Assembly (NCBI GenBank): GCA_017522105.1
Contig: JAFXAA010000036.1
Coordinates: 51,669-115,668 of the forward strand
Length of the DNA: 64,000 nucleotides
Direction: 5' to 3'
Source of the DNA: Bacteroidales bacterium
Lineage (GTDB): Bacteria; Bacteroidota; Bacteroidia; Bacteroidales; P3
Shown: positions 16,921 to 26,336 of the stretch, piece by piece
How positions within the stretch are numbered: the stretch's first letter is position 1
Layout: the number at the start of each line of letters is the position of its first letter
The notes under the pieces: model-generated
Seen by the model: the letters and a program-made list of their open reading frames with translations, nothing else
Database searches by the model: none
Told to the model about the DNA's origin: nothing
Made by a program: the position numbers and the translations under genes

Positions 16921-17131
16921 CGCACTCCCTACTGAGCCCCTACGGCATTTCTTCAGTAGTTCTTCAGTAGTTCTTCAGTGTTTGACTGAAGAACTACTGA
17001 AGAACTACTGAAGAAGTGCCGTTGCGGAGGCGACGGAACTACGCCCCACGGCGGAAGAAGTGCCGTTGCGGAGGCGGCGGAACTACGCCCCACGGCGGAA
17101 GAAATGCCGGAGGGACTCCGTGGAGGATGCG
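16921..17131. repeat. Intergenic TTCTTCAG hairpin repeat, copy B, with 44-nt tandem repeat
   Basis: Perfect 31-nt inverted repeat (16949-16979 and 16985-17015) built of TTCTTCAGTAG units around the loop GTTTG; pairing extends imperfectly to 16942/17022. From 17010 a 44-nt unit (GAAGAAGTGCCGTTGCGGAG...) is repeated at 17054 and begins a third, partial time at 17098. Closely related to copy D at 52484-52610. Confidence 0.9.
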
Positions 17132-17161
17132 CTGCGGAAGTGAACTTTTTACTATTGGCAC

Positions 17162-17186
17162 AATAAAAGGGGCGGGGGTGCGTTAT
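17162..17186 (+). promoter_or_regulatory. Bipartite motif AATAAAA-N11-GCGTTAT, site 2
   Basis: AATAAAA 17162-17168 and GCGTTAT 17180-17186 with an 11-nt spacer, 18 nt before the lipid kinase ATG at 17205. No TAnnTTTG element is seen in this leader. Confidence 0.55.
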
Positions 17187-17204
17187 GTGGTTATTCTGAA
17201 AAAC

Positions 17205-18146
17205 ATGATGCCGATGAAGCATGTCTTTGTGGTGAACCCCAGCGCCGGCGGGCGCGACCGTAGCGGCGACATCGCTGCGGCCCTTGCCGCCACGGGGGTT
17301 GACACCGAACTCTACCGCACCCGCGGCCCGCGCGACGCCACGCGCTTCGTGGCACGCTGGTGCGCCGACCACCCCGGCGATGAGGTGCGCTTCTATTCCT
17401 GCGGTGGCGACGGCACGCTGAACGAGGTCGTCAGCGGTGTGATGGAAGCGGAAAGCGGAAAGCGGGAAGCGGAGAGTGGTGAGCGGAGGGTTGAGGTGGC
17501 CTGCTACCCCTGCGGCAGCGGCGACGACTTTGTGCGCTACTGGGCGGGAACCGACTTCACCGACCTCGGTGCCCTGATGCAGGGCGAGGCGGTGCCGGTG
17601 GACGTGATGCGTGTCGGCGACCGCTACTGTGTCAACACGCTGAACTTCGGCTTCGAGGCCGCCGTGTGCCATGCCATGGCCTCGGTGCGGCGTGTGCCTG
17701 TCGTGGGTGGCCGCATGGCCTACACCTCTGGCATCGTGGCCAGCCTGGCCACGGGGCGCCGCAACCGCTGCCGCGTCAGCGTGGACGGCGAGGTGTGGCT
17801 GGACGGCGAGGTGCTGCTGCTCTCCGTGGCCAACGGCCAGTGGGCCGGCGGCGGCTACCACTGCGCCCCGCGTGCCAAGAACGACGACGGCCTGTTGGAG
17901 GTGATGGCAGTGAAGCCCATGTCCGTGGCGCGTTTTGCCAAGCTGATCAAGTACTACAAGAACGGCGAGCTGCTCGAACGCGAGGAGCTGCGCCCGATAG
18001 TGAGCTACCGCCGCGGCGCCAGGGTGCTGATAGAGCCCCTGCGCGACTCCTACGTGGCCACCGACGGCGAAATCCTGCCTGGCACGCGCTTCGACGTGGA
18101 GTGCCTGCCGAAGGCAGTCAACTTTGTGGTTCCCGCAAATAACTGA
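17205..18146 (+). CDS. Diacylglycerol kinase family lipid kinase (YegS/BmrU type)
   Basis: A 313-residue lipid kinase. The N-terminus MKHVFVVNPSAGGRD and the GGDGTLNEVVSG motif identify the DAGK catalytic domain; PCGSGDDFVRYW and NTLNFGFEAAVCHAMA follow. Family members phosphorylate diacylglycerol or related lipids at the inner membrane. ATGs at 17208 and 17214 are alternative starts; 17214 begins right at the conserved core. Residues about 81-96 (EAESGKREAESGERRVE) look like an in-frame low-complexity insertion. The Kef-type antiporter gene begins 3 nt after the stop. Confidence 0.85.
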   Translation: MMPMKHVFVVNPSAGGRDRSGDIAAALAATGVDTELYRTRGPRDATRFVARWCADHPGDEVRFYSCGGDGTLNEVVSGVMEAESGKREAESGERRVEVACYPCGSGDDFVRYWAGTDFTDLGALMQGEAVPVDVMRVGDRYCVNTLNFGFEAAVCHAMASVRRVPVVGGRMAYTSGIVASLATGRRNRCRVSVDGEVWLDGEVLLLSVANGQWAGGGYHCAPRAKNDDGLLEVMAVKPMSVARFAKLIKYYKNGELLEREELRPIVSYRRGARVLIEPLRDSYVATDGEILPGTRFDVECLPKAVNFVVPANN

Positions 18147-18149
18147 ACA

Positions 18150-20408
18150 ATGGAAAGCTTACCCGCGATATTCATGGACTTGGCGCTGATACTGGTCACC
18201 GCCGGCGTCATCACGGTCATCTTCAAGTGGCTCAAGCAGCCCCTGGTGCTGGGCTACATCCTGGCCGGTTTCTTCATAGGGCCCTACTTCAAGTGGTTCC
18301 CCGTCATCAGCGACCCCACGAGCGTGCACGTGTGGAGCGACATCGGCATCGTGTTCCTGATGTTCGCCCTGGGCCTTGAGTTCAGCATCAAGAAGCTCAA
18401 GAAGGTGGGCGGCACCGGGGCCATCACGGCGCTCACCGAGCTGGCCGTGATGTTCGTGGTGGGCAACGTGGTGGGCCATGCCTTGGGCTTCAGCAGCATG
18501 TCGTGCATCTTCCTCGGCTGCATGCTCAGCATCTCGTCCACGGCCATCATCATCAAGAGCTTCGACGACCTGAAGCTCAAGCAGCAGAAGTTCACCTCCA
18601 CGGTGACGGCGGTGCTGGTGGTGGAGGACATCGTGGCCGTGCTGCTGCTGGTGGTGCTGAGCACCGTGTCGGTGTCCAAGACTGTCGACGGCGGCGAGCT
18701 GGCCATGAGCATGGTGCGGCTGGTCTTCTCGCTCATAGCGTGGTTCGTCTTCGGCATATATCTGATACCCACGTTCCTGCGGTGGATGCGCAAGTACATG
18801 ACTGAGGAGACGCTGCTGCTGGTGGCTGTGGGCCTGTGCTTCGCCATGGTGGTGATGGCCGCCAAGGCGGGCTTCAGCACCGCCCTGGGAGCCTTCGTCA
18901 TGGGCGCCATACTGGCGGAGACCATAGAGGCCGACGTCATACACCGCCTCATCACGCCGCTGAAGAACCTCTTCAGCGCCGTCTTCTTCGTGTCGGTGGG
19001 CATGCTGATACAGCCCGCCGTGCTCGGGCAGAAGTGGCTGGCGGTGCTGGTCATAGCCCTGAGCATCATCCTCTTCAAGACCACGGCGGCCACGGCGGGC
19101 GTGCTCCTCAGCGGCAAGCCCCTGAAGACGGCCATACAGAGCGGCTTCTGCTTCTGCCAGATAGGTGAGTTCTCGTTCATCATTGCCGGCCTGGGCAACA
19201 GCTTCGGCGTCATCGACGGCAACCTGTACCCCATCATCGTGTCGGTGTCGATACTGACCACCTTCGTCACGCCCTACATGATCAAGGGCGCCACGCCCTT
19301 CTACGGGTGGCTGGAACCCAAGCTGCCCGCCAAGCTGAAGAAGCACCTGGCCGAATACAGCGAGCACAGCAACAGCGTCGGCGACGGGCGCGCCGCCATA
19401 CACGCCTTCGTGCGCAAGCAGCTGAAGGGCATCCTCATCCATGGCGTCATCCTGGCGGCCATGGCACTGCTCTCGCTCAACGTGCTGCGTCCGCTGCTCG
19501 ACGGCCTCTTCGCCGACCTTGAGATACCGCAGATATGGAGTCGCGTGCTGGGTCTGGCGGCCACGCTGGTGCTCATGTCGCCCTTCCTGTGGGCCGTGGC
19601 TGTGAAGAACGTCAGCCGCAAGAAAATCAAGGAGATGTTCGACACCTACCGCTTCAGCCAGGCTGTGGTCATACCGCTGCTGGTGCTGCGCTACTTCATA
19701 GCGCTGTTCATGGTGGGCATGGTGGTGGCGGGCTATGTGAACCTCGCCGTGGGCCTGCTCATGGTGGTGGCGGTCATCGTCGTGGCCGTGGTGCTCTTCT
19801 CGCGGCGCGCCGACGGCTTCTACAGCCGCATAGAGGAGAGCTTCACCAAGAACTTCAACATACGCCAGGCTCAGGCTTCCTTCCACATACCCGCGGGCAT
19901 GGAGAACGAGTTCGTCATGGAACGTCTGCGCATGACGCCGAGCTCGCCGCTGGCGGGCAAGACCCTTGCGGAGAACAGGATACGCGAACGCTACGGAGCC
20001 AACATAGTGACCATAGAGCGCGGCGAGGCGGTGATAGACCTGCCGCAGAAGGACGCCATCTTGATGCCGGCCGACGTGGTGACCGTCATCGGCACCGAGG
20101 AGCAGGTGTCACCCCTGCGCGCCGACATAGAGAAGGAGGCCGACATGCTGGTGCACGACCACAGCGACCACGAGATGCACATGTACCGCTACCACGTGGA
20201 GGCCGGCGGCCCCCTGTGCGGCATGCAGATAGGCACGTCGCTGCTCGCCACCAAGCACCACGTCATGGTGGTGGCCATTGAACGCGGCGGCCGCAAGATT
20301 GTCAACCCGCCGCGCGGCACGGTCTTCATGCACGACGACCTGCTGTGGTTCGTCAGCCCCGAGGAACTCACAGTAAGCGGCTTTGAAAAGAAGATGGTGG
20401 AGATATGA
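18150..20408 (+). CDS. Kef-type cation:proton antiporter (CPA2) with TrkA-C domain
   Basis: A 752-residue membrane protein. About a dozen hydrophobic segments span residues 1-390, including the CPA2 motifs LVLGYILAGFFIGP and FALGLEFSIKKL. A second membrane region follows (about 430-560), and the C-terminus has a TrkA_C-like regulatory domain (MTPSSPLAGKTLAENRIRERYGANIVTIERGEAVIDLPQKDAILMPADVVTVIG) and what may be a second copy. It likely exchanges K+ or Na+ for protons. Coupled to the lipid kinase (3-nt gap). Confidence 0.88.
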   Translation: MESLPAIFMDLALILVTAGVITVIFKWLKQPLVLGYILAGFFIGPYFKWFPVISDPTSVHVWSDIGIVFLMFALGLEFSIKKLKKVGGTGAITALTELAVMFVVGNVVGHALGFSSMSCIFLGCMLSISSTAIIIKSFDDLKLKQQKFTSTVTAVLVVEDIVAVLLLVVLSTVSVSKTVDGGELAMSMVRLVFSLIAWFVFGIYLIPTFLRWMRKYMTEETLLLVAVGLCFAMVVMAAKAGFSTALGAFVMGAILAETIEADVIHRLITPLKNLFSAVFFVSVGMLIQPAVLGQKWLAVLVIALSIILFKTTAATAGVLLSGKPLKTAIQSGFCFCQIGEFSFIIAGLGNSFGVIDGNLYPIIVSVSILTTFVTPYMIKGATPFYGWLEPKLPAKLKKHLAEYSEHSNSVGDGRAAIHAFVRKQLKGILIHGVILAAMALLSLNVLRPLLDGLFADLEIPQIWSRVLGLAATLVLMSPFLWAVAVKNVSRKKIKEMFDTYRFSQAVVIPLLVLRYFIALFMVGMVVAGYVNLAVGLLMVVAVIVVAVVLFSRRADGFYSRIEESFTKNFNIRQAQASFHIPAGMENEFVMERLRMTPSSPLAGKTLAENRIRERYGANIVTIERGEAVIDLPQKDAILMPADVVTVIGTEEQVSPLRADIEKEADMLVHDHSDHEMHMYRYHVEAGGPLCGMQIGTSLLATKHHVMVVAIERGGRKIVNPPRGTVFMHDDLLWFVSPEELTVSGFEKKMVEI

Positions 20409-20538
20409 GGATATGTAGAAAGGAGTGCGATTAAGCATATATGCAACAGGATTATTAACGAAACAGAATGCCTATGAAGCACAATGCATAGTTTCAATAT
20501 GCACATCAAAGAATAGAAAATAGCGAAGTAGCTTATCT

Positions 20539-20664
20539 GGTTTTCTGAAAACTTGGACACTTTTCAGCGATTTCTCCCAGAAGGTTGCGGCGATGTTCTC
20601 GCTTCATGCGTGGACTTGTACGTTGTAATTGGGAGAAATAGGTAGTCCAAGACCTCAGAAAACC
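20539..20664. repeat. Long imperfect inverted repeat / structured element
   Basis: In the 350-nt gap after the antiporter gene. Three nested helices: GGTTTTCTGA (20539-20548) with TCAGAAAACC (20655-20664); CTTGGAC (20552-20558) with GTCCAAG (20645-20651); ATTTCTCCCAG (20570-20580) with TTGGGAGAAAT (20629-20639). The 48-nt centre has no gene. Could be a miniature transposable element or an RNA; no transposase or clear promoter is adjacent. The rest of the gap shows nothing I can name. Confidence 0.65.
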
Positions 20665-20759
20665 GATGAAGACAATATGAGTACCACGCTTTTTTTATGT
20701 GCATATTTCACCCCCTCTAGCCGGTACTGCATAAAATAACGATTAAAAACTCAATTAAG

Positions 20760-21287
20760 ATGAACAAACACATCAAGAAACTGACTATGCTGTTCTTTAT
20801 GGCAGCAACAATGTTAACAGTCATGTCCTGCGGCAAGGACAGCGAAGATAACGGCACCTCCACTTCCGGTAGTGTCGGTACAACACCAACACCGCCACCG
20901 GTGGTGCAGCATGGAAGATTGTATGGTACCAGTTGGTCGCTAAACTATATCTATTTCGACTATGTGAGCGAAATGGAGGCCTATCGCATGAAGTGCACCG
21001 CCACGTTGTATTTTGAAACAGATAATGCAGGGAAGCGTGTGCTTAAGACCGACCGCTACAACGTTGACGGCACCTCGTTGATACGTAATGAGCCTGATAC
21101 TGTCAAGGTGTTTACCTATGTTTACAACGGTGGCGATTCGCAGTACGGCCCTGGTGTATTGTACTGGGAGAATGGTGACAGCACCAAGTTCAATGTTTGC
21201 AACTATGGCGATGGAGACCTTATATATACGGAGGAGGATGATCTCCCCGACATGTTCATTCTGCCACAATATTACCTAAACAGGTAA
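20760..21287 (+). CDS. Lipoprotein of unknown function
   Basis: A 175-residue predicted lipoprotein: signal peptide with lipobox ending MLTVMSC, then a Thr/Ser/Pro-rich linker (GTSTSGSVGTTPTPPP) and a compact beta-rich domain (LYGTSWSLNYIYFDYVSEMEAYRMKCTATLYFETD ...). Lower GC than its neighbours. It is monocistronic, ending 27 nt before a strong terminator. No known family is recognised. Confidence 0.7.
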   Translation: MNKHIKKLTMLFFMAATMLTVMSCGKDSEDNGTSTSGSVGTTPTPPPVVQHGRLYGTSWSLNYIYFDYVSEMEAYRMKCTATLYFETDNAGKRVLKTDRYNVDGTSLIRNEPDTVKVFTYVYNGGDSQYGPGVLYWENGDSTKFNVCNYGDGDLIYTEEDDLPDMFILPQYYLNR

Positions 21288-21314
21288 TTGCCTTCTTTTG
21301 ACATGTAATTTGCT

Positions 21315-21348
21315 GGTGGCTCGCTCCATGATGCGAGCCGCCTTTTTT
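21315..21348 (+). terminator. Intrinsic terminator after the lipoprotein gene
   Basis: GGTGGCTCGC (21315-21324) pairs with GCGAGCCGCC (21333-21342), followed by TTTTTT. Confidence 0.9.
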
Positions 21349-21362
21349 GCTTCATCGAACAC

Positions 21363-21387
21363 AATATTATTCTTTGGTAGGCGTTAT
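21363..21387 (+). promoter_or_regulatory. Bipartite motif AATATTA-N11-GCGTTAT, site 3
   Basis: AATATTA 21363-21369, 11-nt spacer, GCGTTAT 21381-21387; 20 nt before the S41 protease ATG. The left half differs from AATAAAA at two positions. Confidence 0.5.
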
Positions 21388-21407
21388 ATAATTAAAATAG
21401 TTGACAG

Positions 21408-23057
21408 ATGAAGAAAGTGACATTTTTTATATTGGTGGCGGCGTTGCTGTCGTCTGCACCCACGGCGCAGGCACAGAGCGACCGACAGGTGAGCTCGCAG
21501 TCGGTGACCGACAGGGGCTTTGAGATTGCCAAGAATCTGGAGATCTTCGCCAATGTGTACAAGCAGCTCAACCTGAATTATGTGGACGATGTGGATCCCG
21601 GCAAGGCCATCAAGACGGCCATCGACGCCATGCTGTCGTCCATGGACCCCTACACCAACTACTTCCCCGAGAGCCAGATGGAGGACGTGAAGCTTCAGCT
21701 GCTGGGACAGTATGGCGGCGTGGGCGCCATCATCATGCAGCGCGGCGACTCCATCTACATCAGCGAACCCTACAAGGGGCTGCCCGCCGCCGAGGCAGGG
21801 CTGAAGGCCGGCGACCGCATCGTGGCCGTCGACGGGCAGAGCACCAAGGGCAAGAAGACGCCCGATGTGAGCCAGGCCATGCGCGGCCAAGCCGGCACCG
21901 AGGTGGTGCTGAGAGTGGAGCGCGCCGGCAAAGAGTTCGACTGCACGCTGAAGCGCCGCGAGATAAAGCTGCCCAACGTGCCGTACTACGGCTATGTTGG
22001 CCCGGACAAGGATTACGGCTACATAAAGCTCGACGAGTTCACCACCGACGCTGCAAAGAATGTGCGCGAGGCCTTCGTGAAACTGAAGAAAGACAAGCCC
22101 GGGATGAAGGGCGTGGTGCTCGACCTGCGCGGCAACGGCGGCGGCTTGATGAACGAGGCCGTTGACATCGTGAACATCTGGGTGCCGAAGGGCACGCTGG
22201 TGGTGGAGACCAAAGGCAAGGTGGCCAGCAAGAACACCAAGAGCTACACACGCATGGCGCCGGAGGACACGGAGATACCCGTGGCGGTGCTGATAGACAA
22301 CAGCTCGGCCTCGGCCAGCGAGATTGTCAGCGGCTCGCTGCAGGACCTCGACCGCGCGGTCATCGTGGGACAGCGCAGCTACGGCAAGGGTTTGGTGCAG
22401 AACATACTGCCGATGGCCTACAACAGTCAGATGAAGGTCACGGTGAGCAAATACTACATCCCCTCGGGGCGCTGCATACAGGCCATAGACTACAGCCACC
22501 GCGACGAGAACGGCCGCGCCGTGAAGGTGCCCGACTCGCTGAAGACGGCCTTCAAGACCAAGGGCGGCCGCACGGTGTATGACGGCTTCGGCATAGAGCC
22601 CGACGTTGAGGTGGAGCCGGAGTATATGTCAAACATCGCTGTGGCGTTGGCGCAGAAGTTTATTGTGTTCGACTACGCCACCGACTACTTTCGCAGCCAC
22701 AAGGAGATAGCTCCCGCCGACGAGTTTGAGATAAGCGACGAACTCTACGCCGACTTCTGCCGTTACCTCAAGGAGAAGAAGCTGACGTACAGCACTGTCA
22801 CCGAACGTGTCATCAAAGAGCTGCGCGACGTGGCCAAGGAGGAGAAATATGACGGAGCAATAGAGGGGCAGCTGAAGGATATGGAGGAATCCCTCAAGAA
22901 GGAGAAGGAGGACGACCTGCAGAAGCACCGCACGGAGGTGTGCGAGATGCTGAAGAGCGAGATATTGAACCGCTATTATTACGACGAAGGCCGTATTCAA
23001 GGTGCCCTGAAGAGCGACAAGGTGCTGCTGCGTGCCCTTGAGGAGTTGAAGAAATAA
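21408..23057 (+). CDS. S41 family C-terminal processing peptidase
   Basis: A 549-residue protease with a signal peptide (MKKVTFFILVAALLSSAPTAQAQ). A PDZ domain lies at about 95-185 (VGAIIMQRGDSIYISEPYKGLPAAEAGLKAGDRIVAVDGQ). The protease core has LDLRGNGGG and the catalytic pair: Ser in NSSASASE (about 302) and Lys in SYGKG (about 327). It belongs to the CtpA/Prc group, which processes C-termini of periplasmic proteins. The O-antigen ligase-like gene follows 3 nt after the stop. Confidence 0.92.
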   Translation: MKKVTFFILVAALLSSAPTAQAQSDRQVSSQSVTDRGFEIAKNLEIFANVYKQLNLNYVDDVDPGKAIKTAIDAMLSSMDPYTNYFPESQMEDVKLQLLGQYGGVGAIIMQRGDSIYISEPYKGLPAAEAGLKAGDRIVAVDGQSTKGKKTPDVSQAMRGQAGTEVVLRVERAGKEFDCTLKRREIKLPNVPYYGYVGPDKDYGYIKLDEFTTDAAKNVREAFVKLKKDKPGMKGVVLDLRGNGGGLMNEAVDIVNIWVPKGTLVVETKGKVASKNTKSYTRMAPEDTEIPVAVLIDNSSASASEIVSGSLQDLDRAVIVGQRSYGKGLVQNILPMAYNSQMKVTVSKYYIPSGRCIQAIDYSHRDENGRAVKVPDSLKTAFKTKGGRTVYDGFGIEPDVEVEPEYMSNIAVALAQKFIVFDYATDYFRSHKEIAPADEFEISDELYADFCRYLKEKKLTYSTVTERVIKELRDVAKEEKYDGAIEGQLKDMEESLKKEKEDDLQKHRTEVCEMLKSEILNRYYYDEGRIQGALKSDKVLLRALEELKK

Positions 23058-23060
23058 GCC

Positions 23061-24578
23061 ATGCTGCCTGCAAGGGTACATAGGGCCATATTCATAGTGC
23101 TGCTCGCCGTCCTCGGCGCATCGATGGTGACGTCGGTGTTCCTGGCCAACCTGGCGTGGGTGCTCCTTGGCGCCAACTGGCTCCTTGAAGGGCGGTGGCG
23201 CGAGAAGTGGCAGATGGGTAAAGAAAGCCGTCTGCTGCATGCCGTCGTGGGGCTGTACCTTATGATGCTTGTAGGCATGCTGTGGACCGCCGATACAGCG
23301 GTGGGGTGGGACACGCTGCGCGTGATGCTGCCCCTGCTGTGTGTGCCCTTGGTCTTGCTAACCACGCGCCCCCTTGCCGGCAACGCCCGCCGCGGGGTGC
23401 TGGCGGTATATGTTCTTACTGTCTTTGCGGTGACGGTCATCGGCGTCGTGCGCTGGCTCACCATCCCAGACCTGCCGCACCGCGACATAGTGCCGTTCAT
23501 CTCCCACATCCGCTTCGCCCTCAACTGCTGTGTGGTGATATACCTATGCGTGGGTGTTCTGCTTGGCTCCGGGCCGAAGCCGCTGCGGTGGGGTGCCGCT
23601 CTGCTGATGGTGTGGATGTTGGCGTTCTTGGTCGTCATACACTCTTATACCGGCATTGTTGTGCTGGCCGTTGTGTCGTTTGTCATGCTGCTGACCAGGT
23701 GGCGCCGCTGGCAGCTCGTCGCCGTGTGGGTGCTGCTTGTGGGTGGCATCGTGGGGGCTGTGGCCTACGAAGTGAGTAACTATTACAGAATGGTGCCCAT
23801 GACCTGGGAGCCTTTGCGTGAGGCCACCGTCAACGGTAGGCCCTACTACCATGCGCAGGACGGCATCATCGAGAATGGCAACTATGTGAACAATTATGTG
23901 TGCGACGAGGAGCTGCGTGCCGAGTGGAACCGCCGCAGTGCTATGGAATATGATGGTAATGTGCCGAGTGGCTACAGCGTCAAGTCCACGCTTGTGCGCT
24001 ACCTCAACGGCCTCGGGCTGACGAAGGACAGCGTCGGCGTGGCCGCCCTCATTCCGGCTCAGGTGGCTTCGATAGAGAGCGGCGTGGCCAACCCGGCCTA
24101 TGAGTGCAGCAACCCGTTGCGCAAGATGGTGTACACCGCCCTGCTGGAGCGCGAGTTCTACGTGCACACTAACGCTGTTGCAGGCTTCACCATGCTGCAG
24201 CGCATCGAGATGTGGCGCGCCGCCGTGCATGTCATAGGGGAACACCCATCGTTTGGTGTAGGCACTGGCGATGTCATCGGTGCCATGGACGATTACCTCA
24301 CAGCCAACAACAGCGAGCTTGCCGGGCGTCGCATGAACTGCCACAATCAGTATCTTGGCATCATGGCAGCGCTTGGCATCATAGGGTTCTCCTTGGTCCT
24401 CATCCTCGTGTTGCGTGCCTTGTTCCCGCTGCGCCGCCTTCGCTCCGCCATGCCAGGCACATTGATGCTTCCGTGGACTCTCACCGTCCTCATCTCCATG
24501 TGCACCGAGGACACCCTCGCCACCCTCGCCGGCATCCTCTTCTGCACCTTCTTTTTGGCCTTCAGAAGGCCGGTGTGA
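23061..24578 (+). CDS. O-antigen ligase-like membrane protein
   Basis: A 505-residue polytopic protein with many hydrophobic segments (for example FIVLLAVLGASMVTSVFLANLAWVLLG and LVAVWVLLVGGIVGAVAYEV), and a large loop containing HPSFGVGTGDVIGAM and NCHNQYLGIMAALGIIGFSLVL, the pattern of the Wzy_C/WaaL family. Such proteins ligate or polymerise surface glycans at the periplasmic face. It is coupled to the upstream S41 protease gene. Confidence 0.75.
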   Translation: MLPARVHRAIFIVLLAVLGASMVTSVFLANLAWVLLGANWLLEGRWREKWQMGKESRLLHAVVGLYLMMLVGMLWTADTAVGWDTLRVMLPLLCVPLVLLTTRPLAGNARRGVLAVYVLTVFAVTVIGVVRWLTIPDLPHRDIVPFISHIRFALNCCVVIYLCVGVLLGSGPKPLRWGAALLMVWMLAFLVVIHSYTGIVVLAVVSFVMLLTRWRRWQLVAVWVLLVGGIVGAVAYEVSNYYRMVPMTWEPLREATVNGRPYYHAQDGIIENGNYVNNYVCDEELRAEWNRRSAMEYDGNVPSGYSVKSTLVRYLNGLGLTKDSVGVAALIPAQVASIESGVANPAYECSNPLRKMVYTALLEREFYVHTNAVAGFTMLQRIEMWRAAVHVIGEHPSFGVGTGDVIGAMDDYLTANNSELAGRRMNCHNQYLGIMAALGIIGFSLVLILVLRALFPLRRLRSAMPGTLMLPWTLTVLISMCTEDTLATLAGILFCTFFLAFRRPV

Positions 24579-24610
24579 AAAATATTTTTCTCCATATCGC
24601 AAAAAGTTAG

Positions 24611-24618
24611 TATCTTTG
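24611..24618 (+). promoter_or_regulatory. Promoter minus-7 element TATCTTTG
   Basis: Located 48 nt upstream of the reverse-rubrerythrin ATG; AT-rich sequence precedes it. Confidence 0.8.
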
Positions 24619-24666
24619 CACAACTTTTGTTGATTGAATTATTAACCCTAAAACAAAGACAATATC

Positions 24667-25209
24667 ATGAGCAAAAAGTTTATCTGCCCCGTGTGCGGCT
24701 ATGTCTATGAAGGCGATGAGATGCCCGAGAAATGCCCCATCTGCGGCAAACCCATGCAGGAAGTGAAAGAAGACATCAAGACTTGGGCCGCCGAGCATAT
24801 CGTAGGCGTTGCCAAGGATGCCCCTGAAGACATTAAGATGGACCTCCGCGCCAACTTTGAGGGCGAGTGCAAGGAAGTGGGTATGTACCTGGCCATGGCC
24901 CGTGTGGCGCACCGCGAAGGCTATCCCGAGGTGGGCCTGTACTGGGAGAAGGCCGCCTATGAAGAGGCCGAGCACGCCGCCAAGTTCGCCGAACTGCTGG
25001 GCGAGGTGCTGACCGACAGCACCAAGGAGAACCTCAAGATGCGTGTGGATGCCGAGTATGGTGCCACCGCCGGCAAGACCGACCTCGCCAAGCGTGCTAA
25101 GGCCCTTAACCTCGACGCCATCCACGACACCGTCCACGAGATGGCTCGCGACGAGGCTCGCCACGGCAAGGCCCTCGAAGGCTTGCTCAACCGTTACTTC
25201 AACAAGTAA
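24667..25209 (+). CDS. Reverse rubrerythrin (rubredoxin domain first)
   Basis: A 180-residue protein. Residues 1-35 are a rubredoxin-like iron site ([21 protein letters not shown]), followed by a ferritin-like diiron helical bundle with repeated E..H motifs ([54 protein letters not shown]). The rubredoxin-first order defines the reverse type, used for peroxide and oxygen detoxification in anaerobes. It has its own promoter; lpxK starts 8 nt after its stop. Confidence 0.9.
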   Translation: MSKKFICPVCGYVYEGDEMPEKCPICGKPMQEVKEDIKTWAAEHIVGVAKDAPEDIKMDLRANFEGECKEVGMYLAMARVAHREGYPEVGLYWEKAAYEEAEHAAKFAELLGEVLTDSTKENLKMRVDAEYGATAGKTDLAKRAKALNLDAIHDTVHEMARDEARHGKALEGLLNRYFNK

Positions 25210-25217
25210 ACCCTCTC

Positions 25218-26333
25218 ATGTCGTTCCGCACCACCATATCATATATTTTCTTTCCGCTGACCGTTTGGTACGCGGTGGGGATCTGGTTCCGGAACTTATT
25301 TTACGCCGTCGGCATCAAGAAGCAGGAGGCTCCCCACATCACCACCATCGGTGTGGGGAACCTCTCCACCGGCGGCACAGGCAAGACCCCCCATGTGGAG
25401 TACCTCTTGCGCCTGTTGGCCGACAAGTACCCCACCGCTGTGCTCAGCCGGGGCTACAGACGCGCCAGCCGTGGTTTCGTCCTTGACGACGGCAGCCATG
25501 ACACCTCGCTTCTTGGCGACGAACCCGCCATGATGGCCGCCAAGTTCCCGCAGGTGCAGGTGGCAGTCTGCGAGAAGCGCGTGGAAGGCGTGCGCCGCCT
25601 TATGGCGTTGGAACGCGTGGAGAAGCAGGGCGATGAGGAGGTGCATGTCTCCGCAGCCCCGCAGCTGGTCATCCTCGACGACGTCTTCCAGCACCGCGCC
25701 ATCAAGCCGAGCATCAACATCCTGCTCACCGAGTACGGGCACCCGTTCTTCCGCGACCGTATCCTGCCTTATGGCAACTTGCGCGAGTTCAAGAGTGCAC
25801 GCCTGCGCGCGGGCATCGTCATTGTCACCAAGTGCCCCGCCGTGCTCAACCCCGTCGAGAGGCACAACATGATAAACGACCTGCGCTTGCAGAACTACCA
25901 GAAGGTCTTCTTCTCATACCTCAAGTATGGCGCCCTGCTGACCCTCGGCGGCCAGCCCGCCGGTGTGGATCTGCGCCGCGTGGACAACGTGCTTGCCGTC
26001 ACCGGCATAGCGCATCCAGAGCCGATGCTTGCCGAGTTGCGCCGCAGCACCAAAGTGCACCACATGGCCTTCGCCGACCACCACGCCTTCAGCGCGCACG
26101 ACATAGCGCGCATCCGCGACACCTTCGCCGCCCTGCCGGGCTCTAACAACATCATTGTCACTACCGAAAAGGATGCCGTGCGGCTGCGCGGCAAAGCCGA
26201 GGGACTGCCTGTCTGCGTGCTCCCAGTCGAGGTGGCTTTCCACAAAAGCGCCGAACGCGACTTCGACTACCTTCTGGAGTCCACCGTCCGCGAGAACATC
26301 TCTTTCCTCAGCAAGTTGAGTATCTGGAGCTGA
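25218..26333 (+). CDS. lpxK: Tetraacyldisaccharide 4'-kinase
   Basis: A 371-residue LpxK. The P-loop is in TIGVGNLSTGGTGKTPHVEYLLRLL, an LpxK signature, with LSRGYRR and LILDDVFQHR-like VILDDVFQHRAIK following. It phosphorylates the 4' position of the lipid A disaccharide at the inner membrane. Length fits the family. It is 8 nt downstream of the reverse-rubrerythrin gene and convergent with the C69 dipeptidase (3-nt gap). Confidence 0.95.
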   Translation: MSFRTTISYIFFPLTVWYAVGIWFRNLFYAVGIKKQEAPHITTIGVGNLSTGGTGKTPHVEYLLRLLADKYPTAVLSRGYRRASRGFVLDDGSHDTSLLGDEPAMMAAKFPQVQVAVCEKRVEGVRRLMALERVEKQGDEEVHVSAAPQLVILDDVFQHRAIKPSINILLTEYGHPFFRDRILPYGNLREFKSARLRAGIVIVTKCPAVLNPVERHNMINDLRLQNYQKVFFSYLKYGALLTLGGQPAGVDLRRVDNVLAVTGIAHPEPMLAELRRSTKVHHMAFADHHAFSAHDIARIRDTFAALPGSNNIIVTTEKDAVRLRGKAEGLPVCVLPVEVAFHKSAERDFDYLLESTVRENISFLSKLSIWS

Positions 26334-26336
26334 GCC

